Assembly (NCBI RefSeq): GCF_914767665.1
Contig: NC_059501.1
Coordinates: 36,246,501-36,310,500 of the forward strand
From: Harmonia axyridis
Taxonomy: Eukaryota; Arthropoda; Insecta; Coleoptera; Coccinellidae
DNA: 64,000 bases
Direction of reading: 5' to 3'
The stretch's first letter is position 1; each line of letters begins with the position of its first letter. A program made the translations under genes and the position numbers. The notes beneath the pieces are model-generated. The model ran no database searches and was not told where the DNA came from. It worked only from the letters and a program-made list of their open reading frames with translations. Shown in pieces: positions 33,697 through 45,649 of this stretch.

Positions 33697-33882
33697 GTGT
33701 CGGGGGTTTTTCCAACTATACGCTATTGGGTAGATACTAGTGATCCTGAAGACATAGTAACAAAGCCTATAGAGCTTATAAAAGCGCCTGGAGAAGTCGA
33801 GATGAAAAACATCAAACTACTAATGGAATTCAATAATGAAAATTTTAATTTCGTAGATGGTAATATTATGACCCTTGCATAA
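33697..33882 (+). other. Short unassigned open frame
   Basis: About 60 codons, including WVDTSDPEDIVTKPIELIKA and VEMKNIKLLMEF. The composition looks more protein-like than the surrounding frames, but the only start is a non-ATG codon and there is no promoter, splice site or known domain. It may be a transposon scrap. Confidence 0.25.
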
Positions 33883-33952
33883 ATAGTAAAAAATTCATTC
33901 CATATTGGTTTTATACTTATTATTTGCAAGATATCTCAAGATATCTCATTAA

Positions 33953-34068
33953 GGGCCAGTTGCACCATTTGCCTAAACATTGATTGAAATTTAAACATTG
34001 AGTAATTTCTGATTTCTCTTGAGAAATCTTAGAGTAATCAATGTTTAGGCAAATGGTGCAACTGGCCC
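33953..34068. mobile_element. 116-bp MITE, PIF/Harbinger type
   Basis: GGGCCAGTTGCACCATTTGC and the following AATCAATGTTTAGG partner form inverted repeats of about 32 bases. TAA lies on both sides, matching the three-base TWA target duplication of PIF/Harbinger elements. Nothing is encoded. The arms are nearly identical. Confidence 0.85.
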
Positions 34069-34166
34069 TAAGTATCTCTAGGAAACCTGAAAGATTCGGC
34101 GCATCCACCAAAACCATAACTTCAATCAAATCTCTATATAATCGGGGTCAAAACGTCATTCAATGT

Positions 34167-34560
34167 TGTCCAATGCCTTTTCGCCACCCCTTTATATCCT
34201 GCCAATGGTCTTGTCTTGAATCCCTGGAAATCATAGCTTCTATAACGTCCTCATTCCAAGTTTTCTTTTTTCGTTCTCTTTTTCGGCTTTGGGTGGTGAT
34301 CTATTCTAACACCTTCTTTTGAAGCTGCTCATCGTTTAGAGTGCCTATACCAGATCAGTTGTTTCGCTGCTTTATCTTCGTACAGCCTTCCTTCCACCCC
34401 CATTTTCCTCGTTTCTGATGTTTTGTAGGCGTGATGATCTTCTGAGTACGTGCATTTCAACTTTTTCCAGTCTTCTCTTATTTTCCTCCGTTATCCTCCA
34501 AGTTTCAGAGCAGTACAGTACATTTCTGTTTATCATTGTGTTGTATATATCCAGTATTTG
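34167..34560 (-). pseudogene. LINE reverse transcriptase C-terminal remnant
   Basis: On the - strand NRNVLYCSETWRITEENKRR and LEKVEMHVLRRSS match the LYGSETW....... RLE..EM..LRR motif near the end of many non-LTR reverse transcriptases. Later, in shifted frames, KTWNEDVIEAMISRD and WQDIKGWRKG match the usual RK.W...V.....R....W.D...WR segment. Several frame shifts and stops occur. The order and spacing fit one decayed copy. Confidence 0.8.
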
Positions 34561-34569
34561 TTTTTCACC

Positions 34570-34850
34570 AATGAAGGTGTGCCAGAATATGATTCAACCA
34601 AATATGGAGGTTAATAATGTAGGTACCCAACTACCTACTCCTCGTTAGACAAGAAATAACTATAAATAATGATGATTCATTAATTCAAAATAACCCAAGG
34701 ACTGATTAATAGGAAAATATGTATACCTAGTATTGAATATTCAGTTATACATACCTAGCTAGCGGGTTCCACATATTATTTATTATGGTTCGATTAGGAA
34801 AACAAGGGCTCAATTGGCGAAAAGAAGGAGAAAATATAGTAGATCCAGAT
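34570..34850. other. Intergenic DNA, nothing recognised
   Basis: AT-rich, with no feature. Confidence 0.35.
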
Positions 34851-34907
34851 ACTGCTACTGACGTAAAGTCAGGAGCTTTTGAGTGCTCGTCATTCTCACG
34901 CCAAGTC

Positions 34908-35587
34908 AAAAATGTGTACCGAGCTTTCGGGGGGGGATAGTTCCATGAAAAATAATTATAATTTGATGACTGAACTTATGACCCAAAATGCATATTGAAG
35001 GAGATATATCCTTCCAAAATTGATAAATTTTGTGCATGAATGTACGTTATTGAAATAAATTTTTTCATTGCTTTTCTACATTCCTGATATTGTTATAAAG
35101 GATGTTTTTAGAGGGTGAGAAGGCAATGATTTTATAGGGACAACTTCTTCGTTGTATTTGTTTTGGTGAAAAAATAGAAGCATTCGTTGGAGCGAAGAAA
35201 ATCACATGAAAGAGGTACTCTTATTCAAATACAAAATATTGAACCGTTTTCGAGATATTTGAGTTTTTATAGTCACATTCAGATTCATTCATCGCGAGAT
35301 TCATCGATAACGATAGAAGATGTCCTAAAAAAAATCATGACTTACCCTCTAAAAACATCCATATAACAATAGCAGAAATGTAGAATTCTAATAAAATTTT
35401 TTAACAACATACATTTAAGCACGAAATTTCAATCTGGTGGCATTCACCGTTTAGAAGTTATGCGGAGGAATTTTTTTAATTTTATCAACTTTGGAAGAAT
35501 ATTTCTCCCCCAATATCCATTTTGGGCTATAAGTTTATTCATCAAACTATAATTATTTTTCGATGTAGAAAGCTCAGTACACAGTTT
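34908..35587. repeat. Fold-back element, family B copy 1
   Basis: The left end ATGTGTACCGAGCTTTC matches the reverse of GAAAGCTCAGTACACAG at the right. Arms of about 250-300 bases are recognisable on both sides (TAATTTGATGA, AACTTATG.CCCAAAATG and more). A second copy is at 43803-44423. Nothing is encoded. Confidence 0.75.
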
Positions 35588-35589
35588 TT

Positions 35590-38500
35590 TTTTTCAATTT
35601 AATTATAAACTATACTAAAAATTTCAAGTCCCTTGACACCTTTTTTGGCTCAAAATTTGAAAAATGCAGACAGACATCATAACGAAATGAAAAATAATTT
35701 ATTCGGCTTCAAAATCATATAACACAGCTTCATCAACAAAAATTTAACTTTAAGCTATTTTTCGACAATTCACAAAATACAAATAATTGATCGAAATGAA
35801 ATAACCATGTTAGTTATAGAGAATCAAAAATGATAATATTTGTTTTATGTTTAACATCCTGTTTATTGTTTATTATACACGCACTCATTTGTTTATACCA
35901 AAGAAAAAAATTCCGAACAAAAGATGTGATCTTTTTATAGGATCCTGTACTTCTCGAACGCTTTCCTGGGACTATTTTAATAAGATTGAGATCGCTTGGG
36001 GAAGGTATTCATTTCATGTATCCGTCAGCAGGGTAGGTAACTCAATATTATTATGGAATTGTCAGGGTTGCTGATAGGTTTCTTTCATAGGAATTACATA
36101 ATAAAGGCTACCAATTAAGTATAATGTTTCCAAGACCATACAAGAAAAGGATTTTGTTCAATGAAATTGAAATGTCATTTATTGTTTCGAACCCACTTTT
36201 GTGGTTTGACAACAGGCTGCTGGTTTTTAACCATTCTTTCTTTCTCTGCTATTATAACTATGACATCATTTGAATGGTATCACGTTCTATTTGTGATTTA
36301 AGCTTGCGCCCGGAGCAATCCACATGGGTCTGAAAAAAAGACAGATTATGCAACTAGGGATTTTATTGACAATTTATCCTTTGTATATCATCAGAGTTGC
36401 ATATATATATTGCTTATTTCTTTATTTGTAATAAATTATTTTTAGTAACGATTCTTGAATTTATTTTCTAATTCCATTAAATAACACTTTAATTAAGATA
36501 TTCCAGTGAAAATTGTATCAACAATAACAACAACGATCAACATAACTTTTGTTCAAAATTCATTTTTCCTTCTTGCTTTGGTGAGAAGAAGAAGAAATAA
36601 AACAATTTTATGATATATTCCCTCAAAACCTAATTCATCTGAAACATTTCATATTGAAAACAAAAAATTCGCAAAAAGCACTGACTTATGGAAACCATGT
36701 AAATGATGTGATTTATCACGGAGTGATTTTTGTGGGTTATTTCATCTAGATGAGCGTTTCTGATGATAGGATCCTCACAAAATTTGACATGCACATATAC
36801 AAGTGATTTCAATTTCAACCTGGTTTTGTCTATTGTTACAGAAATATTGAGAATGTTGTGTATGTTTTTGCCTTAATTTTCCTTGGTACTATTAGTGACG
36901 CGATAAGCAAGGAATTTTGAACTTAGTATGAAATTGTTATTTTACACTCAAATACGAAATTTTAATTCGGTTGGTTTTGTGTGTGTTTTGTTTTTTTAGG
37001 TTTTTTTAGATAAACAAGATATTTCGCTCAAAATTTCTTGTGTCTATACTGTTCTGTTACAAACATATAGTGTTTACGGCTAACAGGCCGACACCACATA
37101 ATTATAATACTAACTGCAATTGCTGCGAAACGATAGAACGATCTGTAGCCTATTACACCAAAATATTCTGTAACTTTTCGTTTTGACGAATTTAAAAAGT
37201 GCAAATTTTCGATTTCCTCAATTCTGAATGTTTTCATTCGACGTAATATATTTGAAAAGTGAAGTTGCAAGAGTTGTGATTTGGAAAAAAAAAAGTTTTG
37301 ATAGAAACTCATTCATATTTGAACGAATATTAATATTTAAATACCAAATATTAAATTCGCTAGTGGTTATTGTCAATGAAGTATCAAATTGTTACTTCAA
37401 GTCTTCAAATTTAAATTTATTACAAGAGGATTAAATTTCAATGGTGATTTTTGGTCACCCTTGTTTTTCCATTTTCGCGCTAGTTTTCACCAGTGCAAAT
37501 GCTGTGCATCTTATGAATATGTTTGTTCATTCAACAAATTTTTATCTTTCTAATATTTCTTCAGAATTTTGTGATGAATGAGTTTACAGATAGACAAAAA
37601 AAGATTACCTACTTGAAACCAATACTTGGATGGGCTGGATTCCGTAAATTTCATAAATACTATGAGAAAGTCCAGGACTGTATAATTCACAAAGCTCAAA
37701 TTTTCATGATAGGTCGCTGTCGTAAGTCATATCGAATTTCATTGAGATACTCACCAAAATATAACTTTAGCATTGACGGGGAAAAAAATAATAGCTATGT
37801 ATTCATCAAAGGCGTTCCCACGTATTATTTCTGATGATGGTTGTATAAACGACATAAAAAAAGTTGCCCATTGATCTGTCCGCAATTTTGGTCCATTCAC
37901 GTCAAGAGTGAATGAAGAGGAGCAATCTGATATTCGCAGGTAGGGTATTATGATTTTGTTGGAGCTGAGGACTGAGGAGAGAAAAGAAGAATTCTGTTTT
38001 AATTCTTTTCGAGAAGTTAGCCTAATGAAGAACGTGATTTTTGTATGATTTTGTATTACTATTCTCTATTACAGGGACTCACTGCACAATTATTGGTATC
38101 ACATTTTAATACTTTTCTGTTTTGCATTATTTTTAAAATTAATTCAGGGTGTGCAATCTTAATAGAAAAGTTATTCGTATAGGTATTGAATCTTAACAAT
38201 TTTTTGTCATGTTTTTGAACGCCTCTTTTCCGAACCGATCTATGTATAATTCCATCACAATGACTGTTATAGAAATTAAATGACTGTTATTCTATTTCCG
38301 AAAAGAGGAAATACAATAACTGTAATTTAATTTCGATGAAAATGAATTTCATAATGTAAAGATCGATTCAAAAAATATTTCAAACAATGCCTGAATTTTC
38401 GAATTTATTTTAAGCCGGGTTTGGTCTAAAATGATTGGATTGACGAACCCGTCCTCAAATTCGATTCTGTCCACCCGTCTGTGTGCACGATAATTTTCAA

Positions 38501-38590
38501 ACGAAAGGCCTAGAAATTTCAAATTATACAATTGGCGCATGAATGAGCGACTAACTTCTCGTTAGTGCTTACCTTGTATATTCTTACAAT
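35590..38590. other. 3-kb stretch without recognised genes
   Basis: AT-rich. The open frames at 35847-36074 and 37523-37834 (+) are the longest and have no known domain, promoter or splice partner. No clear inverted repeats were seen. Confidence 0.4.
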
Positions 38591-38593
38591 AAC

Positions 38594-39470
38594 TATACAG
38601 GGTGTGTAACGATGGGCTGTTACATATTATGCTCACCACGTAATAGAAGCTATTCAGGTAAACATGAAAGAACCGTTTAAAAGTGCATTCTCGTCTACAT
38701 TAATTTTATATAGGGTGTTTTTCGGTTCTAAACGAAAACTTTGATCCGTCATAACTTTTGAACGGTTATCGCAAGTCAATTGAAATTCTCAGAGAATATT
38801 GCCTTCGAGTAACTCTAGGAATACAAATTTGTTGTCGCATTCTTTCGCAAACATTTCACGCTATATATGACTTTTTCAATGTTTGATGAGGAATATTCAA
38901 ACCGTAGTAAATGGTGAATTACCAAAAGGATTTCTCCTTACTCTAAGATAAGAGTTTCCATTAATTAATGAATTTCAGTCTATATAATCACTAACTCACT
39001 CAGAAAACGGTTTATGAAATTCACGTATGTTGAATTTATTTTCAACATTGAAATGCCCTGTTTGGCGCTTTATTGGAATCGAATTAGTTCAGAGCTGTGA
39101 GATTCACTTTTTTTTCAATGAATTGCTCTATACGACCTACATTCACAAGATGGATAGATAAACAGACTTCGGAATTTCGTTTAGTGTTTTGAGAACTCGA
39201 AAGATCTTTTAGATCGTTGAATATCTTATTCGAACCATAACGAGCGACGTGGTGCAGAATCCTCATGCACACGCCAAAAAATGAGAGAAAGAATAATAAA
39301 TTTTTCCAATATTATAAGCAACAATTAGGAAGGCAGTCATCTCATAATAGGTATTGACTTCAGAAGATACTTGAGAATCATTATCTCTAATAATTTCAAT
39401 TGATTTGCGATAACCATTCAAAAGCTATGACTTATCGAAGTTTTCATTGAAATGCATTTTCAAATGGTCA
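38594..39470. repeat. Diverged fold-back element
   Basis: The left end TATACAGGGTGTGTAACG begins the unit. AAAACTTTGATCCGTCATAA and the following AACGGTTATCGCAAGTCAAT (near 38741-38785) recur in reverse near 39400-39450 with substitutions. It is an old non-autonomous element and its right end is unclear. Confidence 0.6.
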
Positions 39471-39479
39471 TTTGATGTT

Positions 39480-41485
39480 CACCAGATGAGTACGTGGTAT
39501 AATTCCTTGTGACTGTATTTAGGTACTTATGTCCTGACGATCCTTTAATTTTATAGAGGAAAAATAAAAAATTAAATTTTGAAAAATTCGTATCACCAAA
39601 AATTTACCACACCTCAATTGTGTCGACCTCACGCCTTGGTAGATGAATGGTGAATGTATTTGTACGGAAATACTTTTGGATTTGGAATTTATAATATTTT
39701 CCTTTTTTTTCATATTGATTTGCACATAATTCCAATTATGAGTTCAATTACACTATGTATAATCGTTATGTGCAATAACCTTGCTAAAAGGTAATTTTAT
39801 GAATTTATATTCATGGCTGAAAAACGAATTATCGCAGTTAAGTTCTTTATACTAAACAAGAAAGTATTTTTATTATTCACCTTGAAGTTTAGGTGGGTAC
39901 TAAATAAATCAAGTTCACACACAAAATTAGTATAGTATTTTTTTCAGTTGCATATTGCGAACATGAGTTTTTGAATTGGTAATTACCTTCATGTAAATTC
40001 CTCTTGAAGAGGGGAATTGGTTCAATTCTGTTTTAACCTCAAAACTTGGATGAATTCAATGATTTTAGTCTGAAGTCAATAGTAAATGATAATATGAACT
40101 GAAATTATTTGATCAGAGTGAAGAATTTCCAATAATTAATCTTTGAAGTCGCCTTGGAAAAACCAATTTCAGCACCACCTGAAATTTTCACACTTCAAGT
40201 TTTGCGATATGTAGAATTGAAAAATCGAAAAAAAATATCCGTATGTTCGCCGAAGGCCGTCCAAAGCTTGTCACGGGAACTGTAAGAGCATGAGATTTTG
40301 TACGAAAATTGCTATACTGCATTGATTCTCTTAGCTCAAGAATGCGATCCATGATTTTTTGAAGTAAAAAATCGAGGAACCAAAATTCAAAATCTTGATT
40401 TTGCGAAAAAACACGTAGAGACAATCTTGTATTGCTATAATGAATTTGAATATATTTTTTCACCGGCATATTTCCTTAGTTATGAATTTTTCCAATGAAT
40501 AATATTTCAATATGATCGTCATATAATAGCAACATTGTCAATATTATGAAAGATTGGTGGCTTCAATAAGGTTTGCCTACCAGGGCATAACGGATTCGAT
40601 TCCGCCGGTAACAACCCAACTGTTTAATCTTTTTTTGAACAGCCCCTTTTATTGAGGAAATTATAAACCATAGTGTAAATTTTGTAGTGTCTTTGAAAAG
40701 AATCAAAATACATTTAATCGCTTCAATACAACAGCAGGAAAGGTTTGAGACTATCGCAGTGGATATCTTGTGACCCCATGGAGTTTCTAGGTTATTTTGT
40801 TTTTCATTAAAAGTGAACTACAAGACTGGTTTTAGATGAGATATTTTGGAAGAGGTTTGATACTGAAAATAAAAACTTATTAATTACACGTACCAATTTT
40901 CAATGGGTTGGTTGTTGGATCTGTTGCCAATCAAATATTAGATTTTGTTATGCTTAAATTTACTAATGACGCGATCAACATTAAATTCATTCAAGAAATT
41001 ATTAGCTACCTTATATTCACACAACAAAACCTCAACATGATCAATCTGTACTGAGATATTTAGTAGGTATTATTTTTTCCGATATATGTATTTTTTGAAT
41101 TTTACTTATTTTCTGGTGGTGCGATTAACATGAAATTATTCAAGCATATTTTAACTGTTATTATTGACATAAATGCATTATTGAATATCCTTCCAATTTG
41201 TAGTTTTGAAATTATTAAGAACACAAGATTTTGAGTATACATATTTTAGGAACTCCCAGTCGAATTTTACCCATTAACCAACTTATTGACAGTATTCGAG
41301 AGTTATTAAATTGTTTATGGATGGACGAACGGACAAACAAAATTTAATTTAAGGATAAATTCTTCATAAGTAATAGGGAAATTTTCATCAGGAACTTAAG
41401 TTATAAATTGAGCAATTTGCTGTCTATTGAGAATTTTTGATTTTTTTACTGGTATCCAACATTCAAAAATGTAAACAAGTTTAAA
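39480..41485. other. Intergenic DNA without recognised genes
   Basis: AT-rich. A tRNA B-box-like GGATTCGATTCC near 40602 does not fold into a proper arm (see rejected items). Confidence 0.4.
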
Positions 41486-41490
41486 TAATT

Positions 41491-41700
41491 GCTGATACAA
41501 CATTCATTTAATGGATTCAGTCCTTACTTGGTGGAAAATCATATTGATTTGGTAGAAAATAAATGTGAACGCTATATTACTATATTACTTTATTTGATGC
41601 AATTTGCATTATATAAAGTAATATTTAAAGTAATAATTAAAATCTGTGGAAAGTAGTAAGTGTTAACATTTATTTTTTACCAAATGCTGATACAACATTA
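41491..41700. repeat. Small insertion with a 15-bp target duplication
   Basis: TGCTGATACAACATT occurs directly before (about 41491-41505) and after (about 41686-41700) a unit of about 180 bases. The unit starts CATTTAATGGATTCAGTCCT and has an internal inverted pair (TTGGTAGAAAATAAATGT with its reverse). Its first 33 bases are shared with about 27165-27200. A 15-base duplication suits retroposition better than a cut-and-paste MITE. Confidence 0.65.
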
Positions 41701-41954
41701 TTTTTGATAGCAATACTGGCTGCTATCATAGAAAAATGTGATCAGTGTAGAAGCCTTAAATTGTCTTTTTTCTCACCGGCAAACTTAGAGAAACGCACAA
41801 AATCTCAACGATGTTTATAGTTCATGTTCTTTTGAACCCATGTTAGCAATTTTTTTTTAATAGTAGCTTTAATAGTAGCTTCGGAATCTTCACAGGAGTG
41901 AATCAAAAAAGTGCAGAGCAAATTTTGTTATTTTAATTTTGTTGATTTTCATAA

Positions 41955-42785
41955 TTTAGTCCAGTAGACAAAGCAAATAAAATAGGGTCTGCTGAAAAAA
42001 ATTCCGAACTTAATGAAACTTCTACATGTTGCTCGGAGGTATACTGTGGGATGATTCTTGATACTGTGCTGTGCTTACTTGAGGAGGGCCGAAAGAACCG
42101 AGGAAAGAACCTCATCATTTCCGGACTTTTTTCAGTTTTTTCCTCATTACCTCTTAACTAAGTAGTTTTCGACCAAAACGTTCATATTTAAATTTGTAGA
42201 GAATTATATTCTGTACAATTTTGTATTCGTAAACTTTTTCGTTAACCTAATATCAATTGAGATACAGTCGATCAAAGTTATAGTCCAGTAGACAAAACAA
42301 AAAAGTGGGGTCTGCTGGAAAAAATTCCGAACCTAATGAAACACGATAATATTGAAATATCTATTGCTCTAAGTTAAAGCTTCCTCCCTCTTTCACCTCC
42401 CTACGTTTCAATATGTCGATATTGAGGAGTAATTACCATAGAATGGATGGTAATTGATAGAAGGTCAAAACCTTTGTTTTTTGACATATTGAAAAAATTC
42501 CTCTGATTTTGATTGGCTGCATCTCGGTTGACATAAGGTTTAGAAAAAAGTTTATGGAAACAAAATTATAAGGAATTCGATTATTTACAACTTTCAAAAT
42601 GAACGTTTTGGTCGTAAACTAATTAAGTTAAAAGTTTTAAGCAAAAAACCGAAAAAGTCAAAAAAATGTTAAAGTTCTTCGGCCCTTCTAAAGTTAGCAC
42701 AGGGTCCTCATGTTGAATAACTTGATAGAGTCATCCCACTGCACCCTCAAACAAACTCTAGAAGGTTCATTAAGTTCGGAATTTT
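41955..42785. repeat. Fold-back element with an extra direct copy of its end
   Basis: A left arm (about 41990-42290) and a right arm (about 42490-42785) share GACCAAAACGTTCAT, GGCCGAA and TTCCGAACTTAATGAA in inverted order, with much divergence. In addition, AGTCCAGTAGACAAA and GGGTCTGCTG occur directly at 41959 and again at 42282. No gene. Confidence 0.65.
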
Positions 42786-42789
42786 TACC

Positions 42790-43800
42790 AAGTAAAATGT
42801 ACATCAATATATTTGATTAATCAATTAATTAATTTACACAATATATTTCATCAATTTGTTATACGAACTATGCTTCAACTTGACAATAATTCATTCCATT
42901 CATATTTAATCGAAGTTGCATCACAACTAACGAAATGAAAGGAGGAGAAAACCTATCAAGAAAGAAAAAGAAGCATTCTTATTGCAGCAGACAGGCAAGC
43001 ACCCTTCATATTTTGCGCCACGATCATCTTTACGAACTTGTACAACGATCCAAATAAGTCAAATTAATAGGGTGAGTTTCTGGCGTTTGGCACTGACAAT
43101 AGCTGATAAAACTGAGTGAACTTCAACACTCTTAATTCTCCCAAACTATAACCTCCCATCTCCGGCACTCGATCAAACTTTCATATTCTTTACAATTTTG
43201 AGTTTCTAAAACTTTATATTCCGTTGTCTGCGCAAGACAATAAACGAGATTCATCGGATGAATTGGTCTATTCTCAAGCATGATATTAAATATAATTCAT
43301 TGCTTTTATATCCACCTACCTGAAATTTTTGCTCGAGAACTTTGACTGCCTCGCCTCAAGACTCTCAAAGCTCCAAGAGGAAATGTTAAGTATGGCTCCT
43401 ACATTCCTGTTCATAAATGGATTCCTCGGAGTAACACCCATCATTATTCTTTCAGTCGAGTTATTAGTGATTTTACGCTCGTTTCACCAATTTGAGAATT
43501 CTATAAGAACCCAAACTTCTAATTCGATGATATTCCTTGTGTGAAATTGTTTGGATATCGATGTGGTCTTAAAACTGAACACGAGAGGTTAGAAGCCTCA
43601 TTGTTTATCCATGTACATACTTGTATGAAACTACTCTTGAAGTTACATAAAATGATTAAAGTATTCCATATTCTCAACATCTCTCACAAGTTTCAGTAAT
43701 GTATAAATGATAATATGGGAGGAATCGTTCAATCTTAAGATTCCGAAGTTTCAGTATTAGCTGATCCTTTCAATTCCAATAGTCGAAGCACACTATTTTA
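42790..43800. other. Intergenic DNA, nothing recognised
   Basis: The open frame at 43329-43544 (+) has no domain or context. Confidence 0.4.
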
Positions 43801-43802
43801 AT

Positions 43803-44423
43803 ATACAAGGTGAGTCAAAAATGTGTTCTGAGCTTTATGGTGGTACATTGAAAAATAGTTTGACGAATAAACTTATGGCCCAAAATGAATATTATGGGAA
43901 ATATATCCTCCTAAAGTTGAAAATTGAAATTAAAAAAATTTCTCCACATAACTTCTAATCGGTAAATGCTACCAGATTGAAATTTCGTGCATTAGGTTGT
44001 TAAAATACATTTTTTTATTATACTTCTACATTCCTGGTAATGTAATAAAGGCTGTTTTTAGAGAGTGAGTCTTTATTTTTTTGAGGCATTCGTTGCATTC
44101 GTTCTGCTGCAAAATAGAAGCATTCAATGGAGCGAAAAAAATTACATGAAAAAAATACTCTCATCCAAATACAAACAATTTCGAGATATCAGAGTTTTTG
44201 TTGTTACATGATGTCAACAGACTCATTCATCGCGAGATTCATCGATAACGATATTTTAGCAGGCCATGAACAATTTCCTTCTTTATTTTGTCTATGATAT
44301 TACTTTCCTATGCCGTTGATAAACAATAATAATGAATAAATAATGACCAATTTTTCAATTTTATAAACTTTGGAAAGATATATCTCCCTTAATATACCAT
44401 ATGTTTATCCATCAACTATACTA
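43803..44423. repeat. Fold-back element, family B copy 2
   Basis: Starts TATACAAGGTGAGTCAAAAA and aligns with 34908-35587, including CCAGATTGAAATTTCGTGC and TTCATCGCGAGATTCATCGA. The right arm runs out near 44423, exactly where family A copy 2 begins, so one element is truncated into the other. Confidence 0.7.
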
Positions 44424-45640
44424 AATTTTTGTGCCATTTTCCGAAAGCTTGGTTTTTCCTGATTTCAAAAATATATAACATCGCATGATTCGTATTAAAA
44501 TAAATAATAGAAAATGGTCGAAAACCTTTTTTTACTCAAGAGGCTCAAAATTTCTATGGTTTCAACTGTTGATGAGCCTTTCTATAACAAGAGCAGTGTC
44601 CTTCCGTCAATCTGATTATTTCTATGTTTTTCACTTTTTTCTACAAAATTCGAATCTATATTTATTTTATACAAATAGTTTCGAAAAGATAAACGAACTT
44701 GGAAAAAGTTTCCTAGATAGCTTGAACACAGTTTCAAATATTCATCTATTGAAATATCGATAAGAGGTGTCGACTGTGCATTGTGCAATTATTGTCATTA
44801 TTAGGTTAAATATTATTTCTTGTTTGTCCCTTCGTAATTAAAATGTTGAGTTCAATCATATATGCATTGTTTCATATGCTGTTTAAAATGGATTGGTACT
44901 TGTGCGTATTGATTCTGGAGATCTATGTAAATAATCTCCTGATACATGCATCTCAATACAACTATTTCGATTGAAAAATTCGATCTTGTGGTTTCTCCGT
45001 TATTTCCAAATCAATTTTTAGATAAAGAATTTATAAAAATTTATATCTAGATTCGAATTTTGTAGAAATAAGTGAAAAGCATAGAAATAATCAGATTGAC
45101 GGAAGGACACTGCTCTTGTTATAGAAAGCTCCATTTTTCTGTGTTCATCAACAGTTGAAACCATAGAAATATTGAGACTCTTAGGTGAAAAGAGGTTTTT
45201 GGCCATTTTCTATTATTTATATTGATCCGAATCATACGATGTTATATATTTTTGAAATCAGGAAGAATCAAGCTTTCGGAAAATGACACAAAAATCTAGT
45301 GTTCCCATTCGAAAAAACATAACTTTGGGTCATAGCTTCGTAACTAAAAACTCTTTTGAAAATACGAGCACGCCACTGGATTCTACATAAAAAAGTGCTT
45401 GTATAATGTGTTAATTTCAGAGCTCTATCATCAGTATTAGCGGAGATATAAATGTTTTTCGATATCGCCATTTTTCCAATTTTCGCTTATAACGCGAAAA
45501 CAAAAAAAGGTGGCCAAAAATGAATACTACCCTTGTTAGTTTCTCAGAAAAAGAGACCGAGAAGTGGGTATCAGATTTTGTCTATCTCATCTGGTTTAAA
45601 AGTTGTAGTGCTAAAACATCGAAATTTGCCCATCCTGTAC
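44424..45640. repeat. Fold-back element, family A copy 2
   Basis: The right arm (about 45040-45640) matches 4035-4568 and ends in the full terminus, the reverse of GTACAGGATGGGCAAATTTC. The left arm is truncated and starts mid-element near 44424. The spacer includes CATATATGCATTGTTTCAT, as in the scrap at 4569-4640. Confidence 0.8.
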
Positions 45641-45649
45641 ACTAATATT

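Noticed and set aside
37523..37834. 103-codon open frame on the + strand
   Set aside because: Hydrophobic start from low-complexity AT DNA, with no homology I can recognise and no promoter or splice context.
40565..40625. Possible tRNA or tRNA-derived SINE (GGATTCGATTCC)
   Set aside because: Stem bases around the TTCGATT loop do not pair properly, and no acceptor or anticodon arm is seen.
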